Positions 53,980 through 62,931 of a stretch of 64,000 bases of DNA are shown here, in pieces. Position 1 is the first letter of the stretch; each line of letters begins with the position of its first letter. A program made the translations under genes and the position numbers. This DNA comes from an uncultured Prolixibacteraceae bacterium (GTDB taxonomy: Bacteria; Bacteroidota; Bacteroidia; Bacteroidales; Prolixibacteraceae): positions 1-64,000 of the forward strand of contig CAJXZG010000020.1 of assembly GCA_913063265.1 (NCBI GenBank), given 5' to 3'. A model generated the notes under the pieces. It was given only the letters and a program-made list of their open reading frames with translations, did no database searches and was not told the origin of the DNA.

Positions 53980-54396
53980 ATGAAACTTACTGAAGAACAT
54001 AAGAAATTGATTGAAAAAGAGTTCGTTTTTACTGCATCAAGAAGCAGTGGCCCGGGTGGTCAAAATGTAAACAAAGTAAATACAAGAATTGAGTTGAGTT
54101 TTAATGTTGAGGACTCAAAATACTTTTCAGATATTGAAAAAAACAGGATGCTAATAAAACTGAAAAACAAAATCAATAGTGAAGGAACTTTGTTACTTAC
54201 GGCACAAAATGCACGTTCCCAGCTGGAAAACAAAAGGATTGTTATTGAAAAGTTTTATGAATTGATTGAAAGAGCTTTATCAGTAAATAGAAAAAGGATT
54301 AAAACATTGCCTACAAAGGCTTCCAGACTTAAAAGACTTGAATCCAAAAAAATCCAGGCATTAAAAAAACAATCCCGAAAACCACCTCAACTATAA
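53980..54396 (+). CDS. arfB: Peptidyl-tRNA hydrolase ArfB
   Basis: 138 residues. The GGQ loop is in SSGPGGQNVNKVNTRIEL, and a Lys/Arg-rich C-terminal tail (KKIQALKKQSRKPPQL) can enter the empty mRNA channel. ArfB rescues ribosomes stalled on truncated mRNA by hydrolysing the peptidyl-tRNA. Length is as in E. coli YaeJ. Confidence 0.93.
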   Translation: MKLTEEHKKLIEKEFVFTASRSSGPGGQNVNKVNTRIELSFNVEDSKYFSDIEKNRMLIKLKNKINSEGTLLLTAQNARSQLENKRIVIEKFYELIERALSVNRKRIKTLPTKASRLKRLESKKIQALKKQSRKPPQL

Positions 54397-54462
54397 AACC
54401 GTTCAATTTTCCGATTCGCGATAAAATTGTTTCTTTGCACTCAAAATAGAGCAAAACATTTG

Positions 54463-54984
54463 ATGATTCAGTTTCTTAGAAATATTCGTGACCGGTTTAT
54501 TCGTTTGATAGATTGGTTTTATTTCCCTTTTTTACATTTTTTACCACGCGAGATTTACCGTTATGCTGTAACCGGTGGATTAAATACGCTGTTTGATTTG
54601 TTGCTTTATTTCCTGATATATCGTTTTGTCCTTGACAAACAAATTGTAGACCTTGGTTTTGTTGCAATCAGTCCGCACATTGCAGCCTTTTTAATCGTAT
54701 TTCCGATTACCTTCCTTTCTGGATTTTTGTTGGCAAAATATGTAACATTTAATGCTTCTGAACTAAGAGGAAGAATTCAGCTTTTCAGGTACGGACTTAC
54801 AGTTTCGGGTGCTATATTTTTAAACTATTTCTTTCTAAAACTATTTGTTGAATATTTTGGTTGGTATGCAACATTTTCAAAGGGAATTACAACGGTTATT
54901 GTTGTTATATACAGCTATATTGCACAACGCTATTTTTCCTTTAAAACTGCAGGACTGGAAATTTCGGGTAAATCTGCCGAATAG
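54463..54984 (+). CDS. GtrA family membrane protein
   Basis: I prefer ATG 54463 (173 residues) over a TTG 12 codons earlier. There are four hydrophobic helices. The GtrA signature IYRYAVTGGLNTLFDLLLYF comes first and the helix pattern YIAQRYFSFK last. GtrA proteins move lipid-linked sugars across the inner membrane in surface polysaccharide modification. No glycosyltransferase lies next to it here. Confidence 0.88.
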   Translation: MIQFLRNIRDRFIRLIDWFYFPFLHFLPREIYRYAVTGGLNTLFDLLLYFLIYRFVLDKQIVDLGFVAISPHIAAFLIVFPITFLSGFLLAKYVTFNASELRGRIQLFRYGLTVSGAIFLNYFFLKLFVEYFGWYATFSKGITTVIVVIYSYIAQRYFSFKTAGLEISGKSAE

Positions 54985-55072
54985 CTTAAACAGTCTCTTA
55001 ATATTTCAATTATAAAAGTTAAAGAAAAGAATTGCTGTAATCAATTTTGGTTATCTTTATACTTTTAGAGAA

Positions 55073-55894
55073 ATGAACGAACTCCGGCAAAAATATTACC
55101 CTACAATCTTACAGGCAATTCATCTGTTAATACTGTATATTTTTATTCAATCAGTTGTTGACTTTCCCCTTGCATTAATTGATTATTATAAGGACACTGA
55201 ATACCTGTATCATCCGATAAAAAAAATAGTATTGGGAGTTGGTTCCACCTTGTTTATTTTAATCTACGGTTACAGAAAATCAAAAGCGCCGCTTTTTAAT
55301 GTTTTCCCGATAAAACTGTTTAATCCTTTAATTATTATACCTGTAATAACTTTTCTTTGGTCGGCACATAATTTACTTGAAATTCCAAATGCCTTGCTCG
55401 ATAAATATATCCCCGCACCACCCTGGTTTTGGGAAATGTTTAACCGTATTTTTGAAGGAGATTATGGCTGGTGGGGTGCTTTTATGAAAGTTGCGGTGGT
55501 AGCACCAATTGTTGAAGAATTAATTTTCAGAGGGTTGATATTACAGGGATTCAGAAGAAATTACAATGCGTTTATTTCTGTTGTAATGTCAGCACTTTTA
55601 TTTGCTTTATTTCATCTAAATCCATGGCAATTTCCGGCGACATTTGTATTGGGCCTTTTACTTGGATGGATTATGTTGAGGACTAATAATATAATTCTTG
55701 CAATTTTGGGACATTCCATAAATAATTTCCTTGTATTATTGTCGATTACCTTTTGGCAGGAAATCAGGTCGCATGCTTTTTATTTAATGGAAAAAGAAAA
55801 TATTTATTACACAAGTGCTTTAATTGCTTCATTATCATTAATTCTAATCTTTTTATTTAGCATAAAATGGTTTAAAAAGAAAAATCATAGTTGA
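55073..55894 (+). CDS. CPBP family intramembrane metalloprotease
   Basis: 273 residues with about seven membrane helices. The motifs are EELIFRG (Glu-Glu-x-x-x-Arg), FALFHLNPWQ and the last His in ILGHSINN. This family (ABI/CAAX protease-like) cleaves membrane or prenyl-like substrates. The target is unknown. It is followed one base later by a DUF456 gene. Confidence 0.9.
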   Translation: MNELRQKYYPTILQAIHLLILYIFIQSVVDFPLALIDYYKDTEYLYHPIKKIVLGVGSTLFILIYGYRKSKAPLFNVFPIKLFNPLIIIPVITFLWSAHNLLEIPNALLDKYIPAPPWFWEMFNRIFEGDYGWWGAFMKVAVVAPIVEELIFRGLILQGFRRNYNAFISVVMSALLFALFHLNPWQFPATFVLGLLLGWIMLRTNNIILAILGHSINNFLVLLSITFWQEIRSHAFYLMEKENIYYTSALIASLSLILIFLFSIKWFKKKNHS

Positions 55895-55895
55895 T

Positions 55896-56384
55896 ATGGT
55901 CATGGATTATATTCTTATTGGGTTAGGCGTTATTTTTACCGTTGTTGGTATTCTTGGTTGTTTATTACCATTTATTCCAGGCCCGCCGTTAAATTATATC
56001 GGTTTACTTTTACTGCATTTTACTTCTAAATATCAGTTCGAAAATAAATTTATAATCATCTGGGCGCTAATTACAGCCGTTGTTTATGGTATAGATATGG
56101 TTATTCCTGTCTGGGGAACTAAAAAATTTGGTGGCAGCAAACGCGGCGTTTGGGGAAGTATGATTGGCCTGGTTGCAGGATTCTTCTTTTTTCCTCCATT
56201 TGGAATTATCATTGGGCCTTTTGCCGGAGCCGTCATTGGAGAGTTAAGTTCAGGTAAAAATTCTTCTGAGGCCTTTAAATCAGGTTTTGGATCTTTTATT
56301 GGTTTTCTTACCGGAACTATATTAAAACTTATCGTTTCAGGCATGATGACCTGGTATTTCTTTAAGGAATTGTTAATCAACTGA
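55896..56384 (+). CDS. DUF456 membrane protein
   Basis: 162 residues. There are four to five hydrophobic, Gly-rich helices, with family segments LGCLLPFIPGPPLNYIGLL and GPFAGAVIGELSSGK. A second in-frame ATG two codons in is an equally good start. Its role is unknown. It starts one base after the CPBP protease stop codon and should be translated with it. Confidence 0.88.
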   Translation: MVMDYILIGLGVIFTVVGILGCLLPFIPGPPLNYIGLLLLHFTSKYQFENKFIIIWALITAVVYGIDMVIPVWGTKKFGGSKRGVWGSMIGLVAGFFFFPPFGIIIGPFAGAVIGELSSGKNSSEAFKSGFGSFIGFLTGTILKLIVSGMMTWYFFKELLIN

Positions 56385-56461
56385 CAGAATCTTTTTAGTG
56401 GATCCTAAAATGATTTGAAATAAAATACGTTTATAATCAAAAATTCGTAAAACTTAAGATT

Positions 56462-58855
56462 TTGGCAAGCAGAGTTGTTGAATGGGATTTAAATGAAAAA
56501 TCCAAACCATCAAAAAAAACCAAAAGAAAACCTGTAAAAAGGAAGAAAAAGAGTTCTAAAAAGAAAAAGAACAATTTCAATTTTTGGCAATTTTCATTAA
56601 AGGCAGCTGCCATATTGTTTTTAATGGCCTGTTTGTTTTTTATTCTTGTTTTTATAGGGGCATTGGGGCCTGTTCCGTCAAAAGAACAGTTAAAGGCAAT
56701 AAAAAATCCTGTAGCTTCCGAAGTACTTTCAGGTGATGGAAGGGTTTTGGGACGTTATTACATTGAAAACAGAAGCTATGCCAAGTTTGATGAGATTTCA
56801 CCAAATGTAATCAATGCATTAATTGCTACCGAGGATGCGCGTTTTTACGAACATCGCGGAATAGATGAAATTGCCTTACTTCGGGTATTTGTTAAATCAA
56901 TTTTGTTATTCGACAGGAGTTCCGGAGGTGGAAGTACTTTAAGTCAGCAATTGGCAAAAAATCTTTATCCAAGAGTAAAACTTGGTCCGCTTTCAATGCC
57001 GGTAAATAAACTTCGTGAATCGATTATAGCATATCGAATGGAACGCGTTTATGACAAAAATGATATCTTGACTTTGTATCTGAATACAGTTCCTTTCTCG
57101 GAAAATATATTTGGAATTGATGTTGCGGCTGAACGTTTCTTTTCAAAATCACCTGCCCGGCTCGATGTGCATGAAGCTGCAGTGCTTGTGGGGCTTTTAA
57201 AGGCAAATAATTATTACAATCCCCACAGAAATCCGGAAAGAGCGAGAGACAGAAGAAATACTGTAATCGAATTAATGAAAAAAAACGGTTATATAACAGC
57301 TGAACAGGCAGCTGTTTACAAAGAAAAACCTTTGGTTCTAAAATACAGTCCGATTACTTATAACATAGGCCCTGCACCATATTTTGTTGAAAAAATAAAA
57401 CCACGATTGTTGGAATGGTGTTCTGAAAATCAAAAACCAAACGGCGAGAATTATAACCTTTACACCGATGGTTTAATAATTACAACCACACTTGAATATA
57501 ATCTTCAGTATTATGCCCAGCAAAGTGTTAAGGATAAAATGAAAAGTCTGCAAAAGGTTTTTGACACACACTGGAAAAACCGGGATATTTTTAAAGAAAA
57601 TCCCGATATTGTAAAAAGCGCTTTAAATAAAAGCGATATAAAAGGTAAAAATCTGGATGAAAAAATACGCACTTCATTGTTTACATGGGACGGTGTGCGT
57701 GACACAATTATTTCAAGACAGGATTCTATTAAACATTATCTTAAGTTTCTCAATGCCGGATTTATTGCCATAGAACCACACACCGGTGCATTAAAAGCAT
57801 GGGTAGGTGGAATAGACTTTCGGTTTTATAAATTCGACCATGTAACCGCTCCGCGTCAAACGGGATCAGTTTACAAACCCTTAGTATACCTCTCAGCTTT
57901 GGAAAATGGGATTGCACCAGACAAATATTATCCGAATGTTCATAAAACTTATACCGAATATAATGACTGGGCACCCAGAAATTCGCATGATGAATATGGT
58001 GGATATTACACAATGAAGGGATCTTTGTCAAAATCACTAAACACAGTTTCTGTTGAAGTAATTCTGGATGCCGGTGTAAAAAATACAATCAATTTATCCG
58101 AAGACTTTGGAATTTCATCAAATCTTCCCGAATACCCTTCTTTAGCTTTGGGAGTTGCTTCTGTTTCTTTACAGGAAATGATTGAAGCTTATGCAGGAAT
58201 TGTAAATGATGGCAGACCGGTTAAAACAAATTACCTGGTTCAAATTTCTGACAGAGAAGGAAATATTCTGGAAAAGTTTGATTCAGAAGTTTCTATGGAT
58301 TATGTTGCCTCACCGGAAAACTGCAGGGCAGTAATAAAAATGATGGAAGAAGTGGTTCAAACCGGAACCGGGAAAGGTATCAGGACACGATATGGGATTG
58401 AATCTGAATTTGCAGGAAAAACAGGAACGACACAAGATAATTCAGATGGTTGGTTTGTGGGTATCTCTCCAAGTTTAGTAACAGGTTGCTGGGTTGGTGC
58501 TGATGATCCACGCATTCATTTCAGGACTACAACTTATGGGCAGGGTGCATATATGGCACTACCTGTTGTCGGAAGTTTCTTTTACAGGGTAAAAAGAGAC
58601 GCCAAAGTTTCTCACTATCTTGATGGAAGTTTCTCCTCCCCTTCCCCTGAAATGTATGCCATGCTTAACGTTCCTGACTTTGCGGAAGTAATGGATATTA
58701 AGGAGAAGGAGTTTGATATGGCTTCAATTTTCAAAAGAAAAACGCCGGAGCAAAAACTTGAAGAAGTTGACCAAAAAACTGTTGCACAGAAAAAAGAGAA
58801 AAAAGAAAGACCACTTTGGACCAAAATCAAAGGGATTTTCAAAAAGAAAAAATAA
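56462..58855 (+). CDS. Class A penicillin-binding protein (PBP1A-type)
   Basis: 797 residues. The start is TTG at 56462: the frame upstream has no ATG before its stop at 56411. A cytoplasmic, very basic segment (about 14-36) precedes one membrane helix (about 45-68). The glycosyltransferase domain contains EDARFYEHRGID and SGGGSTLSQQLAKNL. The transpeptidase has SVYK (Ser-x-x-Lys), SLN and KTGT. A charged Lys/Glu tail ends the protein. It polymerises and crosslinks peptidoglycan in the periplasm. It is alone behind a 77-base gap. Confidence 0.95.
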   Translation: MASRVVEWDLNEKSKPSKKTKRKPVKRKKKSSKKKKNNFNFWQFSLKAAAILFLMACLFFILVFIGALGPVPSKEQLKAIKNPVASEVLSGDGRVLGRYYIENRSYAKFDEISPNVINALIATEDARFYEHRGIDEIALLRVFVKSILLFDRSSGGGSTLSQQLAKNLYPRVKLGPLSMPVNKLRESIIAYRMERVYDKNDILTLYLNTVPFSENIFGIDVAAERFFSKSPARLDVHEAAVLVGLLKANNYYNPHRNPERARDRRNTVIELMKKNGYITAEQAAVYKEKPLVLKYSPITYNIGPAPYFVEKIKPRLLEWCSENQKPNGENYNLYTDGLIITTTLEYNLQYYAQQSVKDKMKSLQKVFDTHWKNRDIFKENPDIVKSALNKSDIKGKNLDEKIRTSLFTWDGVRDTIISRQDSIKHYLKFLNAGFIAIEPHTGALKAWVGGIDFRFYKFDHVTAPRQTGSVYKPLVYLSALENGIAPDKYYPNVHKTYTEYNDWAPRNSHDEYGGYYTMKGSLSKSLNTVSVEVILDAGVKNTINLSEDFGISSNLPEYPSLALGVASVSLQEMIEAYAGIVNDGRPVKTNYLVQISDREGNILEKFDSEVSMDYVASPENCRAVIKMMEEVVQTGTGKGIRTRYGIESEFAGKTGTTQDNSDGWFVGISPSLVTGCWVGADDPRIHFRTTTYGQGAYMALPVVGSFFYRVKRDAKVSHYLDGSFSSPSPEMYAMLNVPDFAEVMDIKEKEFDMASIFKRKTPEQKLEEVDQKTVAQKKEKKERPLWTKIKGIFKKKK

Positions 58856-58907
58856 GCCTGATTTTCAACCAGATAACGCAAAGTAAAATTTAGTCCTTAC
58901 AATTCGG

Positions 58908-59561
58908 TTATTCCTCAACCTTAAAAACATTATAATTTTTGTCGACTATAATGTCTGCATTTGGTTTTAAAGCCAACATACTTTGGTGTTCCATTTCTAA
59001 AACCTGAAAACGGAATTCGTCGTTTACTTCTTTTCCCCGGCTACCTCTTTTTGTTTTTGTTTCGTGGTAGGTTAAATCAATATAAACTCTAAGGTCGACA
59101 TCTTTGATTTTAATGGCGTATAATCCGTCAACCACCAGGATATCTATGTCAGAGAAATTAGTAATCAACTTATCAATCTGTTTAGAAACAATATCCACAC
59201 AAGGCATTAAAGCTTCCCTGCCTTCTTTAAATTCCTTGATATTCCGGTTTAATAATTTCCAGTCGTATTCTTTGTAACCAACTTTTTTAACCCCATTCTT
59301 TTTTCGCCATTCAGTTCTTTCATTAGGAGTAACTTTATAATAGTTATCTGTATGAAGGATTTTAACACGCATTCCTTCTTTTTTTAGCAATAAGGCCAGC
59401 GAATGCGACAATTCTGACTTTCCTGCACCGGACTCGCCGGAAATGGCAACGATAAACCTGTAGTTACTCTTTTTTTTGCTTCTTGCATCTAAAAGATAAT
59501 CATAGATAGATTTTGCAGCTTCTTTGTGCAAATCGCTTATTAATAGTACATCCCCTAACAT
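58908..59561 (-). CDS. Uridine kinase / phosphoribulokinase-like protein
   Basis: 217 residues. Walker A is GESGAGKSELSHSL, then HTDNYYKVTPNERTEWRKK, a typical substrate-binding Asp, and DILVVDGLYAI. It resembles Udk, but the substrate region is unusual (KKVGYKEYDWKLL), so the true substrate may be a sugar or other nucleoside. It starts 15 bases after the stop of the GH65 phosphorylase gene on the same strand, so a role in the disaccharide locus is possible. Converges on the PBP gene with no clear terminator. Confidence 0.8.
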   Translation of the reverse strand: MLGDVLLISDLHKEAAKSIYDYLLDARSKKKSNYRFIVAISGESGAGKSELSHSLALLLKKEGMRVKILHTDNYYKVTPNERTEWRKKNGVKKVGYKEYDWKLLNRNIKEFKEGREALMPCVDIVSKQIDKLITNFSDIDILVVDGLYAIKIKDVDLRVYIDLTYHETKTKRGSRGKEVNDEFRFQVLEMEHQSMLALKPNADIIVDKNYNVFKVEE

Positions 59562-59576
59562 TCAGAACAACATTAA

Positions 59577-61988
59577 TTAGTAAAATAAAATCTGCAAATT
59601 ATTAGTCGGCAAAAATATTTTTTTATTCATAAAAACAATGCCAATCTCCTTAGAAATTTTGGATTTTGCTTCAATTTTTATTTGTGTTTGCAAAACTTCA
59701 ATTTCATAAATAATTTCTTTAAACGAAAAACTAAATTTTAGAGCGTTCCATTCTTTGGGAAGAGAAGGATGGATATGAAGAATTTCTTTTTTTAAGTTGA
59801 TTCCAGCAAAAGATGTAATGGCCATTAAAACTGTTCCTCCCATTACTCCTGCATGAATTCCTTCAGCTGTAGTACCTCCCTGTATATCATTAAAATCACT
59901 TTGAAGGGCTTCGAAATATAATTTATTGCCTTCCTCTTTGTTTCCATACATATTTGCCAGATATGCGTGTACTACCCTGCTTAATGTTGAACCATGCGAA
60001 GTTCTGGCCAGGTAATAATTGTAATTTCTTTTTAAATAGTCTTCAGGTAATTCTTTTGAAGTTTTTGAGAGAATTTGAGTAACATCTTTTTCATCGATAT
60101 TATAAAATGTCATTAAGGTATCTGCCTGTTTTGCCAGTTTAAAATCATCAGGCGATTTTCCTTCTGCTTTTAAAATCCGGTCGAGACGATAAATGTTTTT
60201 ATATTTTTTTCGATACGCATCCCAGTCGAGTTCTTTCAAACCAAAGTATCCATCAAACTGCTCAATAATTCCATCTTCAGAAACAGGAATATTCATATTT
60301 TCTGCAATCTCTTTCCAGTTCTTCTTTTCGGTAGAATTTAAATTGATTTTTGAGGAAATTGTTTTGGCAGAATTATCTGGCAGCGCATTGAAAATTTCAG
60401 CAGATCTTATAAAAAGCCAGGCAACCATAATATTGGTATAGGCATTGTCTTTTAATCCGCCACCTTTGCTGTTTTCGTGTTGCTCATGAAATTCATCTGG
60501 TCCCATTACTTTCGAAATACTGTACTTTCCGCTTACATCATCTTTTTCTGATTTGCTAGCCCAAAAACGGCAAATATCAAAAAATAATTCAGCACCATAT
60601 TCTTCCATAAACTTAACATCGCTAGTGGTTTGAAAATAGTACCAAACATTGTATGCAATGGCTATTGAAATATGTCGTTGTAAGGAGCTGTAGTCATCGC
60701 CCCATTTGCCCGATACCGGATTCAGGTGAATAATTTGTGTTTCTTCTCTTCCATCGCTGCCACTTTGCCACGGAAACATTGCGCCCTTGTAATTGTGTTG
60801 TTTTGCATATTCACGGGCTTTATCCAAGCGTTTGTAGCGGTATTTTAAAATTGATTTTGCTACTTCCGGGAAAAATAAATTATATACCGGCATAATATAC
60901 AGCTCATCCCAGAAAATATGTCCGCGGTATGCTTCTCCGTGTAATCCACGGGCAGCAATTCCCGCATCAATACTTACATTGTTTGGCGATGCAGAAACCA
61001 TTAAATGAAACAGATGAAGGCGAATTAGCATCTGAGATTTTGTATCGCCGGAAATTTTAATGTCTATTTTCTTCCAGATTTTTTCCCAGGCCTTTTTACT
61101 TTCCTCAAACAACGAGTCAAAGGATATTGCCTGATTTAAACTTGTAATACAACTTTCCAGCGGATTTGTAACATCATCGCTTTTCGACGTATAAACCGCG
61201 ACAATTTTTTCAAGGGTAAATTCATCACCTTCTTTCAGGTTGATTTTAAATCCTGTACTTATTTTACCTTGTGATGATTGAGATTGAAGAATATTTTCTT
61301 GTTCCGATTTGTTTAGCCATAATTTGTGTTTTACGGCTTCAGCAATTTCTATATCAGATTGTGTTGTTTTTACTTTTAACCATCCCCCCGTTTCGTTGGA
61401 TTCCTGCTTTAATGTTTTAAGATGGTTTTGATTTAAATCGCGGTAACGAGCAACTCCGTCGTTTATAATGTTACCATCCAGCTCAGACTTAACTTCTATT
61501 TTTTCAGAATAATTTAATGCCTGAATTTGATATTGAATAGCCAAAAAATGCGGATTCTGCATATCAGCTATTCGCCGGCTTGTAATTTTGGTTTCCCTTT
61601 TTTGGGCATCCCGAACAATCAATATTTTTGTAAGCAGACCGGTTGAAAATTCAAGTTTTCTGTTTATCGAAACTGTTTCCCAGGAATTTACATCAAACCA
61701 TTCATCATCTGCGATTTTAAAATTTATGTAAAGCCAGTTTGGGATATTAACTAAATCTTCATTTTCAATGTCTTTATCTGCCACCTTCGACACCAACCTG
61801 TTATATAATCCTGCCAGATAAGTTCCGGGGTAATTTGTGTCAGAGGCTTTGCATTCCTCCATTGCTCCCCTTGTTCCGAGGTAACCATTTCCAACAGTTA
61901 AAAGCGATTCTCTTGATTTTTCTTTTTCCGGATCATAATCATTGTACTCGAGCATCCAGAGATTAAAATCGTCAGGTTTTTGTGACAT
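59577..61988 (-). CDS. Glycoside hydrolase family 65 disaccharide phosphorylase
   Basis: 803 residues, the usual GH65 length. An N-terminal beta-sandwich opens with NLWMLEYNDYDPEKE and GNGYLGTRGAMEE. A six-hairpin barrel has the substrate loop RGLHGEAYRGHIFWDELYI, and the catalytic acid is Glu in VMGPDEFHEQ. GH65 enzymes split trehalose, maltose or kojibiose with phosphate to glucose and beta-glucose-1-phosphate. The beta-phosphoglucomutase gene precedes it by 13 bases, which fits. The neighbouring otsA suggests trehalose or trehalose-6-phosphate as substrate, but this cannot be told from sequence. Confidence 0.92.
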   Translation of the reverse strand: MSQKPDDFNLWMLEYNDYDPEKEKSRESLLTVGNGYLGTRGAMEECKASDTNYPGTYLAGLYNRLVSKVADKDIENEDLVNIPNWLYINFKIADDEWFDVNSWETVSINRKLEFSTGLLTKILIVRDAQKRETKITSRRIADMQNPHFLAIQYQIQALNYSEKIEVKSELDGNIINDGVARYRDLNQNHLKTLKQESNETGGWLKVKTTQSDIEIAEAVKHKLWLNKSEQENILQSQSSQGKISTGFKINLKEGDEFTLEKIVAVYTSKSDDVTNPLESCITSLNQAISFDSLFEESKKAWEKIWKKIDIKISGDTKSQMLIRLHLFHLMVSASPNNVSIDAGIAARGLHGEAYRGHIFWDELYIMPVYNLFFPEVAKSILKYRYKRLDKAREYAKQHNYKGAMFPWQSGSDGREETQIIHLNPVSGKWGDDYSSLQRHISIAIAYNVWYYFQTTSDVKFMEEYGAELFFDICRFWASKSEKDDVSGKYSISKVMGPDEFHEQHENSKGGGLKDNAYTNIMVAWLFIRSAEIFNALPDNSAKTISSKINLNSTEKKNWKEIAENMNIPVSEDGIIEQFDGYFGLKELDWDAYRKKYKNIYRLDRILKAEGKSPDDFKLAKQADTLMTFYNIDEKDVTQILSKTSKELPEDYLKRNYNYYLARTSHGSTLSRVVHAYLANMYGNKEEGNKLYFEALQSDFNDIQGGTTAEGIHAGVMGGTVLMAITSFAGINLKKEILHIHPSLPKEWNALKFSFSFKEIIYEIEVLQTQIKIEAKSKISKEIGIVFMNKKIFLPTNNLQILFY

Positions 61989-62001
61989 AAAATATGGGTG
62001 T

Positions 62002-62775
62002 TTATTTATTAAAATCGATAAAAATTTTATTTAATCCTTCCAATCCACCTATTTCTTCCAAATCTTCAACCACAATATCTGCCCCGGCTTCTTGTAATTC
62101 TTTGGTGTTGTTTTCTCTTGCAATACCTATGGTTAATCCAAATTTTCCTTTTACTCCTGCTTGTACGCCAGAAACAGCATCTTCAACAACAATCGATTTT
62201 TTATAAGTTTTCTTTACAATATCACAGGCTGTAGTAAAAATATCCGGTTCGGGTTTGCCTTGTAAGCCCATTTCTGCTGAAACGACTCCATCAACCCTTG
62301 CATCAAAAACATCGAGCAAATTAACTCTCTCCAAAACAGGTTTGCAGTTTTTACTCGAAGATGCAACCCCAAGTTTAATTCCGGCTTCTTTTAATTCATT
62401 AATAAGTGATACAGTTGACGGGTATACTTCGGCACCTTCCTTTTCTAAAACAAGGTTAAAAGCATTATTTTTTTGATTTCCAAGCCCACACACGGTTTCC
62501 ATTTCCGGCCCATCAGAAGGATCTCCAAAAGGAATATTTATTCCTCTTGATTCTAAAAAGGAAGCAACTCCTTTATATCTTGGTTTTCCATCTACGTATG
62601 GGAGGTAGTCGCCTTCGTGGGTAAACTCAACAAATTTTTCGCCGTGTTCTTTTTCACGTTTCAATAAATATTCGTCAAACATTTTTTTCCATGCCGCAGC
62701 ATGAGTAAGAGCTGTTTTGGTTATTACACCATCCATATCAAAAATTACGGCATCGAAAGATAGGTTATTGTTCAT
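62002..62775 (-). CDS. pgmB: Beta-phosphoglucomutase family HAD protein
   Basis: 257 residues. HAD motif I is IFDMDGVIT (nucleophile and general acid Asp), motif II GVASSSKN, and motif III/IV KPEPDIF with VVEDAVSGVQA. A large cap domain (about 20-110) carries a long loop (THEGDYLPYVDGKPRYKG) found in the group paired with GH65 enzymes. It turns beta-glucose-1-phosphate into glucose-6-phosphate. First gene of the pgmB-GH65-udk-like operon. A phosphatase role is a less likely alternative. Confidence 0.9.
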   Translation of the reverse strand: MNNNLSFDAVIFDMDGVITKTALTHAAAWKKMFDEYLLKREKEHGEKFVEFTHEGDYLPYVDGKPRYKGVASFLESRGINIPFGDPSDGPEMETVCGLGNQKNNAFNLVLEKEGAEVYPSTVSLINELKEAGIKLGVASSSKNCKPVLERVNLLDVFDARVDGVVSAEMGLQGKPEPDIFTTACDIVKKTYKKSIVVEDAVSGVQAGVKGKFGLTIGIARENNTKELQEAGADIVVEDLEEIGGLEGLNKIFIDFNK

Positions 62776-62931
62776 TTTTAAAGTTTTTATTTTTTATAAC
62801 AAATTTCAGTTATATCTGTTTATAATATTTAACAACACAGCCAATAAGTTTGAAGAATACTAAATAAAAGCTAAATTTCCTAAATAATCGAACAATCAAT
62901 TTTTATCCGGGCCGCAAATTAAATATTACTA

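Noticed and set aside
62002-62775. Trehalose-6-phosphate phosphatase (otsB)
   Set aside because: Cap and motif layout fit beta-phosphoglucomutase, and the gene is paired with GH65.
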